51,487 nt of DNA from JALZUU01 sp964441245 (GTDB taxonomy: Bacteria > Bacteroidota > Bacteroidia > Chitinophagales > Saprospiraceae): the NCBI GenBank assembly GCA_964441245.1, contig CAYTVR010000018.1:1-51487 (forward strand). Direction: 5' to 3'. The first letter of the stretch is position 1. The number at the start of each line of letters is the position of its first letter. Shown here one piece after another: positions 34,345 through 42,254 of this stretch. The translations under genes and the position numbers were made by a program. The notes beneath the pieces are model-generated. The model worked only from the letters and a program-made list of their open reading frames with translations, had not been told where the DNA came from and made no database searches.

Positions 34345-35337
34345 TTAGTTGTTTTTAAACTTCCGTAAATCTTCACTTACTTTTTTTGAAAAAAGCTTTG
34401 CGCCAGCAGCATTCAAATGGTCATCATCATAGTAATGGTATTGGTCTTCTATTTTTGGAATCCGATCGATATTATAATCCACAAATGGAACGTTTAACTC
34501 TTTGGCTAAGTCATCGAACAGTTGATAAAAGCTAGCATAATTTTGAATTTTCTCAATAGAAATTTCTGGCATCGGAGAAGTCGTAAATATCAACTCTACT
34601 TGATGTTGATCACACAGTTGTCTTATTTTTTTCAGGTAATTAAAATGCTCCTTAGTCAAACTAGAGACTGCTGGTTTGAAGACATCAAACTGATTATTGT
34701 ATTTTAATGAATTCAAAGCCAATGTATCAATATTACTCACAAAACCATCTCCTTGATAATTACCTTTTGACAAGGAAAGATTGGAGCGACCTAATAGTTT
34801 ATTGAATTTATTTTTCAAATAATCTTTATAAACAAAAGCAGGAAAAAGCTGTAAACAAACTTGTTCTCTACTTGAAAATCCATTCCAAAAAAAAGTACTT
34901 TTAGCCTTTCCAGATTTCATGTCCTGCCAATTGAATCTTCTATTCCGCAATTGATGATCCGCAGTGAATACCATAAAATAAAGATCCATGACTACTTGCT
35001 TCGGATGATGATCTTGTAAAACTTCATTTAATACAAAGTAACTATTCAAAGGCGATTGAGCAGAACTTCCAAAATTAAAAACTTGTCCTCCTATTCCCAT
35101 TTCTGCTCCTATCACCTGCGGATCGTAAGCCCGATAAGCATGAGAAGATCCTAAAATTAAAAGTTCAATATTTTGATCTCGTTGATAAAAATCCTGCCAA
35201 CGTAGTTTTGGATAAAACTGTTTTCTATTGTGTAAATCAATCGTTTCGTAGGTTTTTAGATAGTATCCTATTCCAAGATTCACCAGCCAAATTACACAAC
35301 AGTACAACAATATTTCTTTCAAAAATCTCTGCATCAT
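34345..35337 (-). CDS. Membrane-anchored SGNH/GDSL hydrolase-like protein (DltD/AlgJ role)
   Basis: A 330-residue protein with one N-terminal membrane span (residues about 8-26, YCCVIWLVNLGIGYYL) and the rest outside. The catalytic motifs of SGNH hydrolases are present: ILGSSHAYRAYDP with the Ser of the GSSH block, NFGSSAQSPLNSYFVL, and the C-terminal DDDHLNAAGAKLF with the Asp-x-x-His pair. It lies two bases below the MBOAT gene. In the Dlt, AlgI/J and PatB-type systems, such a protein takes the acyl group from the MBOAT and gives it to a polysaccharide outside the membrane. I therefore infer O-acylation of the capsule. Confidence 0.82.
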   Translation of the reverse strand: MMQRFLKEILLYCCVIWLVNLGIGYYLKTYETIDLHNRKQFYPKLRWQDFYQRDQNIELLILGSSHAYRAYDPQVIGAEMGIGGQVFNFGSSAQSPLNSYFVLNEVLQDHHPKQVVMDLYFMVFTADHQLRNRRFNWQDMKSGKAKSTFFWNGFSSREQVCLQLFPAFVYKDYLKNKFNKLLGRSNLSLSKGNYQGDGFVSNIDTLALNSLKYNNQFDVFKPAVSSLTKEHFNYLKKIRQLCDQHQVELIFTTSPMPEISIEKIQNYASFYQLFDDLAKELNVPFVDYNIDRIPKIEDQYHYYDDDHLNAAGAKLFSKKVSEDLRKFKNN

Positions 35338-35339
35338 TT

Positions 35340-36782
35340 TTAAAATTGAAAATAGATAAACATAGATTGTTCTTTTGGCACAAATAAAATGATAGACAAG
35401 GCAACACCTACGTATATCACCATTCGGCCCAAGCGATTGAATTGATCTTTACCTAATTGCAAAGCATGTTCCTTGTTTCGCTGCAACCATTCCATTAAAA
35501 ACAAAGCTGCTACACCCAACAATAAAACAAATTGCTTACGAAATGGTCGGAAAGCAAAATCAAAATCATTCACAACCTGAAAAAGGTAATCAAATGCATG
35601 AGTGACACTCTCCGCTCGAAAAAACACCCAAGCTAAACAAACTAAAAAAAAGGTGGTGCTCATTTTCCACAATTCTAAAACACTTGGCAATATTTTCCCT
35701 AAGGCAACCACATCTAAATATCGTCGGTTTTTACCCATCAAAATATTAGGTATAAAATACAGCGCGTGTATTGCCCCCCAAATGATAAAAGTCCAATTCG
35801 CACCATGCCAAAAACCACTGATCAAAAAAATAGCCGCAACATTAAAAACTAATCTCCCTTTTGATTTGACTCGGCTTCCGCCTAAAGGAATGTAGACATA
35901 ATCTCTAAACCAAGTAGATAAAGAAATGTGCCATCGTCGCCAAAATTCTGCAATGTCTCTGGAGAAATAGGGAAAAGCAAAATTACGCATTAAATTAAAT
36001 CCAAGTAACCTAGCCGTACCAATGGCAATATCAGAATAACCTGAAAAATCACAATAGATTTGAATCGCAAAAAGAAAAATTCCTAAAATCAAACTTCCTG
36101 CTTCCAAGCCTGCATAATTCGCGAAAGTCGCATCAACAAAAACTGCACAGTTATCTGCAATGACTATTTTTTTAAATAGTCCTCCCAATATTTGCTGCAT
36201 CCCATCTCGTGCTTGCAAATATTTAAAAGTTCTAGGTTGATTAAATTGTGGAATTAAATTCCCTGCTCGTTCGATCGGTCCGGCCACTAACTGTGGGAAA
36301 AAACTGACATAGGCAAAAAAGGTAATCCAATTGTTTACGGGTTTTATCTTTTGACGATAAACATCGATGGTATAACTCAATGTTTGAAAAGTATAAAAAC
36401 TGATCCCAACTGGTAAAATAACATTCAACGTTCCCGTATGAATGGACAGTCCAATACTTTCAACAGCATTCACCAATTCTTGCACAAAAAAATTGTAGTA
36501 TTTAAAAAAGCCAAGTATGCCTAAGTTGGTGAATAAGGACAAAAACAAATATCTTTTACGAATTCGAGGTGAAGTTTCTTTTGCGAATTGTTGCCCGATT
36601 AAAAAATCCACCGTAGAACTCAGGACCAACAAGGAAAGAAAACGCCAATCCCACCAAGCATAAAAAAAATAACTGATCCCCAATAAAAAGAGATTCTGCC
36701 ATTGAAGCGTTTTGATCACCATCCAGTAAATCAAAAAAATGACCGGCAAAAAAATAGCATACTCAAATGAGTTGAATAGCAT
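35340..36782 (-). CDS. MBOAT-family O-acyltransferase (AlgI-like)
   Basis: A 480-residue membrane protein with about ten or more spans. It starts MLFNSFEYAIFLPVIFLIYW, as AlgI-type proteins do. The MBOAT core shows SYTIDVYR, FFPQLVAGPIERA, FAIQIYCDFSGYSDIAIG, AEFWRRWHISLSTWFRDYVY and SGFWHGANWTFIIWGAIH; the histidines of WRRWHIS and WHGANW are the conserved active-site pair. MBOAT proteins pass acyl groups across the membrane from a thioester donor. The partner SGNH gene lies directly downstream. Upstream, at 46.8-48.6 kb, a DltC-like carrier and an AMP ligase are encoded; this makes a carrier-bound acyl donor possible. Simple acetyl transfer from acetyl-CoA is the conservative reading. Confidence 0.92.
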   Translation of the reverse strand: MLFNSFEYAIFLPVIFLIYWMVIKTLQWQNLFLLGISYFFYAWWDWRFLSLLVLSSTVDFLIGQQFAKETSPRIRKRYLFLSLFTNLGILGFFKYYNFFVQELVNAVESIGLSIHTGTLNVILPVGISFYTFQTLSYTIDVYRQKIKPVNNWITFFAYVSFFPQLVAGPIERAGNLIPQFNQPRTFKYLQARDGMQQILGGLFKKIVIADNCAVFVDATFANYAGLEAGSLILGIFLFAIQIYCDFSGYSDIAIGTARLLGFNLMRNFAFPYFSRDIAEFWRRWHISLSTWFRDYVYIPLGGSRVKSKGRLVFNVAAIFLISGFWHGANWTFIIWGAIHALYFIPNILMGKNRRYLDVVALGKILPSVLELWKMSTTFFLVCLAWVFFRAESVTHAFDYLFQVVNDFDFAFRPFRKQFVLLLGVAALFLMEWLQRNKEHALQLGKDQFNRLGRMVIYVGVALSIILFVPKEQSMFIYFQF

Positions 36783-36830
36783 GAGGAAATATTTGGTTAT
36801 TGGTTTACTTGTTGTTGGTTATTTGCAGGC

Positions 36831-37988
36831 CTAATACGCTAAAACTTTGGCATAGCTCAATGGGACTTTAGCTAATAAAGCTGCGATGGCTTCCCCCGCA
36901 TTTCCTTGACCATAGATACAACTTCCGTCATATTTACCTATTGAACATTGTCGCTGAATTGCTTCTGAAATGGCTGCTCTATTATAGGATGTATCGATCA
37001 CATTTTTTCCTCTTTCTCGACCAAATTGACGTGAACCAATATTGACCACAGGTATGCCTAAAAAAGAACACTCTCGGATTCCGACGCTCGAGTTGCCAAT
37101 CAAACATTGACTATTAAATAGTAATTTTAGAAAATCATAAGGATCCATATTTTTAAAAAAATGAACATGTTCCAATTCATACTTTTCCCTAAATGCTCGA
37201 ATCCCATTGGAGGTGCCATCCGATCCTGCATCTACATTGGGCCAAAACCAAAAAGTGGGAATCAATAGTTTTTTGATCGCGTATAAAGTTTCTTCTATAT
37301 TGGTTCTGGATACTTGATGTTCTGTCGTCACCGGATGCTGAAGGACCACACAATATCCATCTTGATATCGTGGCTGCCCTCCTACTCCACCATATTTTTC
37401 GTAAGGATCAAAATCCAGTGTTGTTTGATTCAACATCTCTTTGGCTAAATCAATCGAAGGGCATCCAGTTAGAAAAACTTTTTCTGGGACTTCTCCTAAT
37501 CGGATCACTCGTTCACGCGCTTTTTCGGAAGCTACAAAATGTAAATCAGCCAACTTGGTAATAGCATGTCGAACTTTCTCATCAATATTTCCTGTAATTT
37601 CTCCACCTTGAATATGGATCAAAGGGATGTTCATATAAGACGCGGCAATTGCAGTGGACATGGTCTCAAAACGATCCGCAACAGTGATCACAGCGTCGGG
37701 TGCAATATTTTCAAAAACATTGGATAACTCAATGATGCCTAAACCTGTAGTCTTGGATTGAGCGGCTAGGCTTCCACCTTCTAACACATTGTACACTTTT
37801 GCTTTGATTTCAAATCCATCTTGCTCGATGACACGTACGGCTGTTCCATATCGACCCAATAATGCTGAAGCCGCTACGACTAGTTGTAGTTCTAAATCAG
37901 GATGCTCTTTGATCGCTTGGAGGGCAGATTTGATTCTGCTATAACTGGGACGCGCCGTTACGACAACACAAATTTTTCTTTTTGCCAT
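36831..37988 (-). CDS. neuC: Hydrolysing UDP-N-acetylglucosamine 2-epimerase (NeuC/LegG-like)
   Basis: A 385-residue enzyme that releases UDP and gives ManNAc (NeuC) or the corresponding 2,4-diacetamido sugar (LegG). Blocks seen: VVVTARPSYSRIKSALQAI, ADRFETMSTAIAASYMNI, IHIQGGEITGNIDEKVRHAI, LQHPVTTEHQV, and SSVGIRECSFLGIPVVNIGS near the C-terminus. It is followed downstream by the MBOAT gene and preceded, eight bases away, by the NeuB-type gene. No LegB dehydratase, LegC aminotransferase or LegH acetyltransferase lies nearby. That favours the Neu5Ac route, but those genes could be elsewhere. Confidence 0.88.
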   Translation of the reverse strand: MAKRKICVVVTARPSYSRIKSALQAIKEHPDLELQLVVAASALLGRYGTAVRVIEQDGFEIKAKVYNVLEGGSLAAQSKTTGLGIIELSNVFENIAPDAVITVADRFETMSTAIAASYMNIPLIHIQGGEITGNIDEKVRHAITKLADLHFVASEKARERVIRLGEVPEKVFLTGCPSIDLAKEMLNQTTLDFDPYEKYGGVGGQPRYQDGYCVVLQHPVTTEHQVSRTNIEETLYAIKKLLIPTFWFWPNVDAGSDGTSNGIRAFREKYELEHVHFFKNMDPYDFLKLLFNSQCLIGNSSVGIRECSFLGIPVVNIGSRQFGRERGKNVIDTSYNRAAISEAIQRQCSIGKYDGSCIYGQGNAGEAIAALLAKVPLSYAKVLAY

Positions 37989-37995
37989 AGCTTGT

Positions 37996-39015
37996 TTATT
38001 TCAAATCTGTTTCCTTTAAAAAATCGTATTTCGTTTTGGAGTCTTTCAGTTTCCGTCCAATTACTTTTCTAAATTCACTAGCTGCAATACCTTGATGCGC
38101 TGGTTTTTTTGCTTCCAAATCATCGAATGTAAGGAGGTGCCCTTTCGGTAAATATTTATTAACGGCTAATGATTTTTCAAATATACTTTTGAGTTTTACG
38201 TAAGGCGAAAGATCCATTTTATCTACAGGATGCGACAATGCTTTTTCTAAAAATCGAACAGCTTCAACCAGCTCTTTTATTTCATCAATAGTGAGACTTG
38301 AGGCAGCATCCGGTCCAAACATCCGTCGATCAAATACACCATGAAACTCCAATATTTCTGCTCCCAAAGCAACAGCCGCCGTTCCCGTTGCAATACGTCC
38401 CGTATGTTCGGACAACCCAATTTTATATTTTGGATAGCGTTGCTTTAATGCACCAATTACGTTCAAGCCAATTCGTTCAGCTGGTGTTGGATAACTCGTG
38501 GTACATTGAAGAATACTTAATTCATTTCCAAATTCATTTAGGAAAGCAATCGTTTGATCTAGCTCCTCATACGAACTCATTCCAGAAGAAAGAATAATCG
38601 GTTTTCCAGTTTTAGCAATTTTTTCTAACATTAAAAAATTACTCACCTCACCTGATCCAATTTTATAGCGTTGCACACCAATTGACTCCAATAAATCAAC
38701 CGCCGCTTGTGAAAAGGGAGAGGCCAAAAATTCCAAGCCTTTTTCTTCACAATGTTTTTTAATCTCTATCCATTGTTCGATATCAAAAGACATTCTTTTC
38801 CAATAGTCAAAACGGGTCTTATCTTCATAAGAAAAATTAATTCTGAAAGGTTCTTCCAGACTACTTTCCGCCTCAGCTATATGCACTTGAAACTTTATCA
38901 CATCTGCTCCTGTTGTCGCAACGGCATCGATATAGGAATGTAAAATTCCTAGACTTCCATCATGCGCCTGACCGATCTCCACAATAATTTCTGTATGCCT
39001 TGTTTTATTCTTCAT
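37996..39015 (-). CDS. neuB: Nonulosonate synthase (NeuB/PseI/LegI-like)
   Basis: A 339-residue enzyme that condenses phosphoenolpyruvate with a hexosamine to a nine-carbon acid. Residues about 8-270 form the TIM-barrel (IIVEIGQAHDGSLG, DVIKFQVHIAEAESS, FLASPFSQAAVDLL, RYKIGSGEVSNFLMLEKI, LSSGMSSYEELDQTI, CTTSYPTPAERIGLNVI, GLSEHTGRI and ALGAEILEFHGVFDRRMFGP). Residues about 285-339 form the SAF (antifreeze-like) domain (SLAVNKYLPKGHLLTFDDL). It overlaps the end of the Wzc gene by eleven bases, so export and precursor genes are coupled. Whether the product is sialic, legionaminic or pseudaminic acid is open. Confidence 0.9.
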   Translation of the reverse strand: MKNKTRHTEIIVEIGQAHDGSLGILHSYIDAVATTGADVIKFQVHIAEAESSLEEPFRINFSYEDKTRFDYWKRMSFDIEQWIEIKKHCEEKGLEFLASPFSQAAVDLLESIGVQRYKIGSGEVSNFLMLEKIAKTGKPIILSSGMSSYEELDQTIAFLNEFGNELSILQCTTSYPTPAERIGLNVIGALKQRYPKYKIGLSEHTGRIATGTAAVALGAEILEFHGVFDRRMFGPDAASSLTIDEIKELVEAVRFLEKALSHPVDKMDLSPYVKLKSIFEKSLAVNKYLPKGHLLTFDDLEAKKPAHQGIAASEFRKVIGRKLKDSKTKYDFLKETDLK

Positions 39016-41356
39016 CTACATAATATTCCTGATGATAACCATAACTATATCCACCATATCCATAATATCCTCGTTCCTTTTTCACCCCATTAAAAATGAT
39101 ACTTGCATTTTCTAGTTCTTTATTTTGATACATGTTTTCTAAATTCCTTAACATCGATTTCTGTGTATATTTATGTCGCACGACAATTAAAATATTATCA
39201 ACAAAATTTCGAAGTAATAAGGCGTCAGAAACCAATCCAATCGGTGGCGTATCGATTAATACATAGTCGTATCTCTCAGATAATTCTTTGATTAGTTCCT
39301 CCATTTTTTTGGAAAGAATTAATTCCGCCGGATTGGGAGGTACCGGTCCACTCGTGATATAAGATAAATTTGGCTGACCTTTAAATTGCTTAACAATTTC
39401 ATCTACACTATTTTGTCCAATCAAATAATTGGTTACTCCTTTTCCATTTTCATCCTCCAAGTACATGCCTAATTTTGGCTTTCTCAAATCTAATCCCATC
39501 ACAATTACTTTTTTATCCGACAAGGCTAAAGTGATTCCTAAATTCATGGCAATAAAGGTTTTTCCTTCTCCTGAAATGGAAGAAGTAAAAAGAATCGTTT
39601 GTTGCTTTTTACTGTGATTGATAAAATTCAGATTGGTTCTAAGCAACCTAAACATTTCATTAATCGCAGATCGGTTTCCTTGTTTTACAATGATATGATC
39701 CTTCCCTTTTTTATGACCGATACGACCTAAGATTGGAATGTTACTTAGTTGTTTTATCGTTTCTTCTGAGTCAATTTTATTTTCAAACAATCCTAACAAC
39801 AGTACCAATAAGAATGGAATAGCCAATCCTGTAAATCCACTAAACATAGTAATCATACGCCGCTGCGGATAGACAGGACCTTTTGATAATCTTGCTCGAT
39901 CAATGGTTCTTGTTTTGGCAGTGGTTACTGCTTCCGAAAGAGCGGTTTCCTCTCGTTTCTGTAAAAGATAAAGGAAGAGTTTTTCTTTAACCGCTTGCAT
40001 CCGCATTTTTTCCAAAAGTGTTTTTTCTATTCCAGGAATATTACTCATGCTGCTTCTCAGTGATTGAATATTTTTCTCGATACTCGCTATTGGTATTTGT
40101 AAATCCTGTTTCAAATTTTGAATGGTTTCCAAAATCAATTTTCGAATATCGATCATTTGGCTTTCTAAATCTCTACGAATAGGATTTTTTACAGAAGCGG
40201 TAATCGCAATTTTTTTATGATTTAGGACTAAGGCGTTGTACTGGTTGACAAATCCCGATAATACAGGATTTTCAGCAATTAAATTCGCAGGAATTAGATT
40301 AAAACTACTTTGATCTTTTAATAAAAAACCTTCTAAAGATTCCAACATATTTTTCTGAATTTCAAAATCAGAAATTTTTTGGATGGAAGATCGAATCTCT
40401 CCCAAAGTGTAATCCATACTAGAAGAAGCATTTTCGCTAATAATTTCATTGGCACTTTTATAACGCTGGATACCACTCTCGACAGAATCTAATTCACCAA
40501 CCAAATTCGCAACTCTAAAGTCAATAAAATCAAGGGTATTGCGCAGCACCGTATTTTCATCTTTGATCTCCTCCTCATTGTACACATCGATAAGTGTATT
40601 CAATAAATCTCTCGCCTTTTCTGGAACAGGGTCAATGGTTTTTAATTCTAATACACTGGAGGAAGTATGACTCCCAATTCTTTCCACCCCCAAATTTGAT
40701 TTATGGATTTTTGCGCTGGTCGCTAATGGATAAAAAACAACACGATACAAACCTTGCAATACCGCCACTTCAGGATTCAAAGAAATAAGGAATCGACCTT
40801 CTTTCGTTTCGAAAGGAACATCATAGTAATATCTATTTCCAATATCATCCTCATTTTTTTTAAATATAAAACTCTTATAATCTTCTTGGAGTAAATAAAA
40901 TGCTTTACCATAAGTTGGATCACTTTTCAAGTCAAAAGAATCTACCAAAAATGGAGAGGCTTTGTACAACTCCGTATCTTTTAAGTTTCCAATTCGATAA
41001 TAAGCCACTTGCAAATTCAACCGCTCTACCACTTTTTCCATTAAAGTCAGCGACTTGAGAATTTGTATTTCGTTATCCATCGCTTTTCCTTCTCCCGATA
41101 GGATTTGATCCGCCAAAATACTTTGTTCTGAAAGTCCACCACTTTTTCCTGCATCCTTAATCAGCAATACAGCTCTTGATGAATATTGAAAAGTTGTATA
41201 TCTTAAATAAAAACGTCCTAATATTATGGCTGCTATAAAGCACAAAATAAATAACCACCAATAAGACAACATCCTTGAGAACAACCTCTGCAAATCCAAG
41301 ACACTAGATTCTTGCGACAATGTAGAAGATGGTATATTTTGATTATTTCGTTCCAA
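39005..41356 (-). CDS. wzc: Polysaccharide co-polymerase with BY-kinase domain (Wzc-like), TTG start
   Basis: A 783-residue inner membrane protein. I start it at the TTG before ERNNQNIP, because a GGAG sequence lies about nine bases upstream and the wza stop is just in front; the longer reading also begins with TTG and runs back into wza. Domains: Wzz-type periplasmic part between two spans (about residues 36-55 and 495-515), with coiled coils and a GNVR-like region between; then a BY-kinase domain with Walker A SISGEGKTFIAMN, Walker A' GLDLRKPKL and Walker B YDYVLIDTPPIG. The C-terminal tyrosine cluster (RGYYGYGGYSYGYHQEYY) is the autophosphorylation tail. It regulates chain length and export with Wza. 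Confidence 0.93.
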   Translation of the reverse strand: MERNNQNIPSSTLSQESSVLDLQRLFSRMLSYWWLFILCFIAAIILGRFYLRYTTFQYSSRAVLLIKDAGKSGGLSEQSILADQILSGEGKAMDNEIQILKSLTLMEKVVERLNLQVAYYRIGNLKDTELYKASPFLVDSFDLKSDPTYGKAFYLLQEDYKSFIFKKNEDDIGNRYYYDVPFETKEGRFLISLNPEVAVLQGLYRVVFYPLATSAKIHKSNLGVERIGSHTSSSVLELKTIDPVPEKARDLLNTLIDVYNEEEIKDENTVLRNTLDFIDFRVANLVGELDSVESGIQRYKSANEIISENASSSMDYTLGEIRSSIQKISDFEIQKNMLESLEGFLLKDQSSFNLIPANLIAENPVLSGFVNQYNALVLNHKKIAITASVKNPIRRDLESQMIDIRKLILETIQNLKQDLQIPIASIEKNIQSLRSSMSNIPGIEKTLLEKMRMQAVKEKLFLYLLQKREETALSEAVTTAKTRTIDRARLSKGPVYPQRRMITMFSGFTGLAIPFLLVLLLGLFENKIDSEETIKQLSNIPILGRIGHKKGKDHIIVKQGNRSAINEMFRLLRTNLNFINHSKKQQTILFTSSISGEGKTFIAMNLGITLALSDKKVIVMGLDLRKPKLGMYLEDENGKGVTNYLIGQNSVDEIVKQFKGQPNLSYITSGPVPPNPAELILSKKMEELIKELSERYDYVLIDTPPIGLVSDALLLRNFVDNILIVVRHKYTQKSMLRNLENMYQNKELENASIIFNGVKKERGYYGYGGYSYGYHQEYYVDEE

Positions 41357-41358
41357 TT

Positions 41359-42117
41359 TTATCTCCGATTTAAGGTAATTAAAAGTGCGATTAGTGAAAC
41401 TCCCGCTGATACCCAAGGTAGTACCTTACTCGCTGGATCTCGTACAGTACTGACGATTGTTTTATTTGGTTTGACATATAAAACATCATTTTGTTGTAAA
41501 TAAAAATATTCAGATTCAAAAATAGATGGAGAGTTAAAATTGACATAACCAAAGCTTCGTATCCCGTCTGCTTCTCGAATAATCAGAATACTATCTCTAT
41601 CGGAATAATTGGTAAAATCGCCTGCAAGCGTAATGGCATCAATCAAGGTCAGGCGGTCATTATTAACTTGATAAGAACCAGGACTTTTGACTTCACCATT
41701 TACGTTTACACTAAAATTTTTTAAACGAACTTGAACAATCGGAGTTTGGTTAAAATAAGGTGTGATTAATTCAATTATTTTAGTTTTTATCTCTTCCACT
41801 TCTAAGCCCTTTAATTCAATTTTTCCAATCGTAGGAAAATCAATATATCCTTCATTATTCACTAAATAATCACTAATGCCTCCTTCTTCACTTGATAGAT
41901 TAAAAGGTTGAGCAGCCAATGCATCCGTACTCAATATTCTTATCTGTAAAATATCGTTGGACTGAATAGTGATGGCTTTAAAATTTTTAATCACTTGTGG
42001 CTCTAAGGGTATGCTCGGTGGTGCGTTATAGTTGACAAAAGAAGTATAGGAAGTACATCCTATTGTCAGACAAAAAAGGTAAATAAAAGTAAAATACTTA
42101 ATTATTCTCATAGTCAT
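41359..42117 (-). CDS. wza: Outer membrane polysaccharide export lipoprotein (Wza-like)
   Basis: A 252-residue lipoprotein. The signal ends in LTIGCTSY, with Cys21 as the lipidated residue. Then come a Poly_export domain (FKAITIQSNDILQIRILS through DFPTIGKIELKGLEVEEIK) and a SLBB-like domain (VNVNGEVKSPGSYQVNN and LTLIDAITLAGDFTNYSDRD). A last hydrophobic segment (WVSAGVSLIALLITL) near the C-terminus suits a membrane-spanning helix. It is shorter than E. coli Wza, as is usual in Bacteroidota. The Wzc gene begins just after its stop codon. Its product forms the outer membrane channel for the polymer. Confidence 0.92.
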   Translation of the reverse strand: MTMRIIKYFTFIYLFCLTIGCTSYTSFVNYNAPPSIPLEPQVIKNFKAITIQSNDILQIRILSTDALAAQPFNLSSEEGGISDYLVNNEGYIDFPTIGKIELKGLEVEEIKTKIIELITPYFNQTPIVQVRLKNFSVNVNGEVKSPGSYQVNNDRLTLIDAITLAGDFTNYSDRDSILIIREADGIRSFGYVNFNSPSIFESEYFYLQQNDVLYVKPNKTIVSTVRDPASKVLPWVSAGVSLIALLITLNRR

Positions 42118-42151
42118 TTTTTTATACGCTAATAGTATTTTTGTTGCTTTG

Positions 42152-42254
42152 TGATTTCGTTTGGTCTGAATAATTTAGAAAGAATTTCCCCCTTTTTAAA
42201 ATTTCGCTTTAGCGACCAAATGAATTTGATTGACCAAGATAGCAAACGAAATCA
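42152..42254. repeat. 12-bp perfect inverted repeat between the GT1 gene and wza
   Basis: TGATTTCGTTTG at 42152-42163 and CAAACGAAATCA at 42243-42254 are perfect inverted copies, 79 bases apart. The right arm includes the stop codon of the MGT-type gene. A smaller hairpin, TCGCT-TT-AGCGA, lies inside, and TTGGTC-type segments can extend the stem with a bulge. In the minus-strand transcript the structure would fold between the thioester-chemistry genes and wza/wzc, so an attenuator or processing site that separates their expression is plausible. No typical U-tract follows. Confidence 0.5.

Noticed and set aside
34338..34376. Extended N-terminus of the NeuA-type protein
   Set aside because: The extra 12 codons overlap the end of the SGNH gene; the CTP-binding motif starts right after the internal ATG, as in the family.
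36831..39015. Firm assignment to legionaminic or pseudaminic acid synthesis
   Set aside because: The NeuB/NeuC/NeuA families cannot be split by eye, and no Leg- or Pse-specific genes are present.
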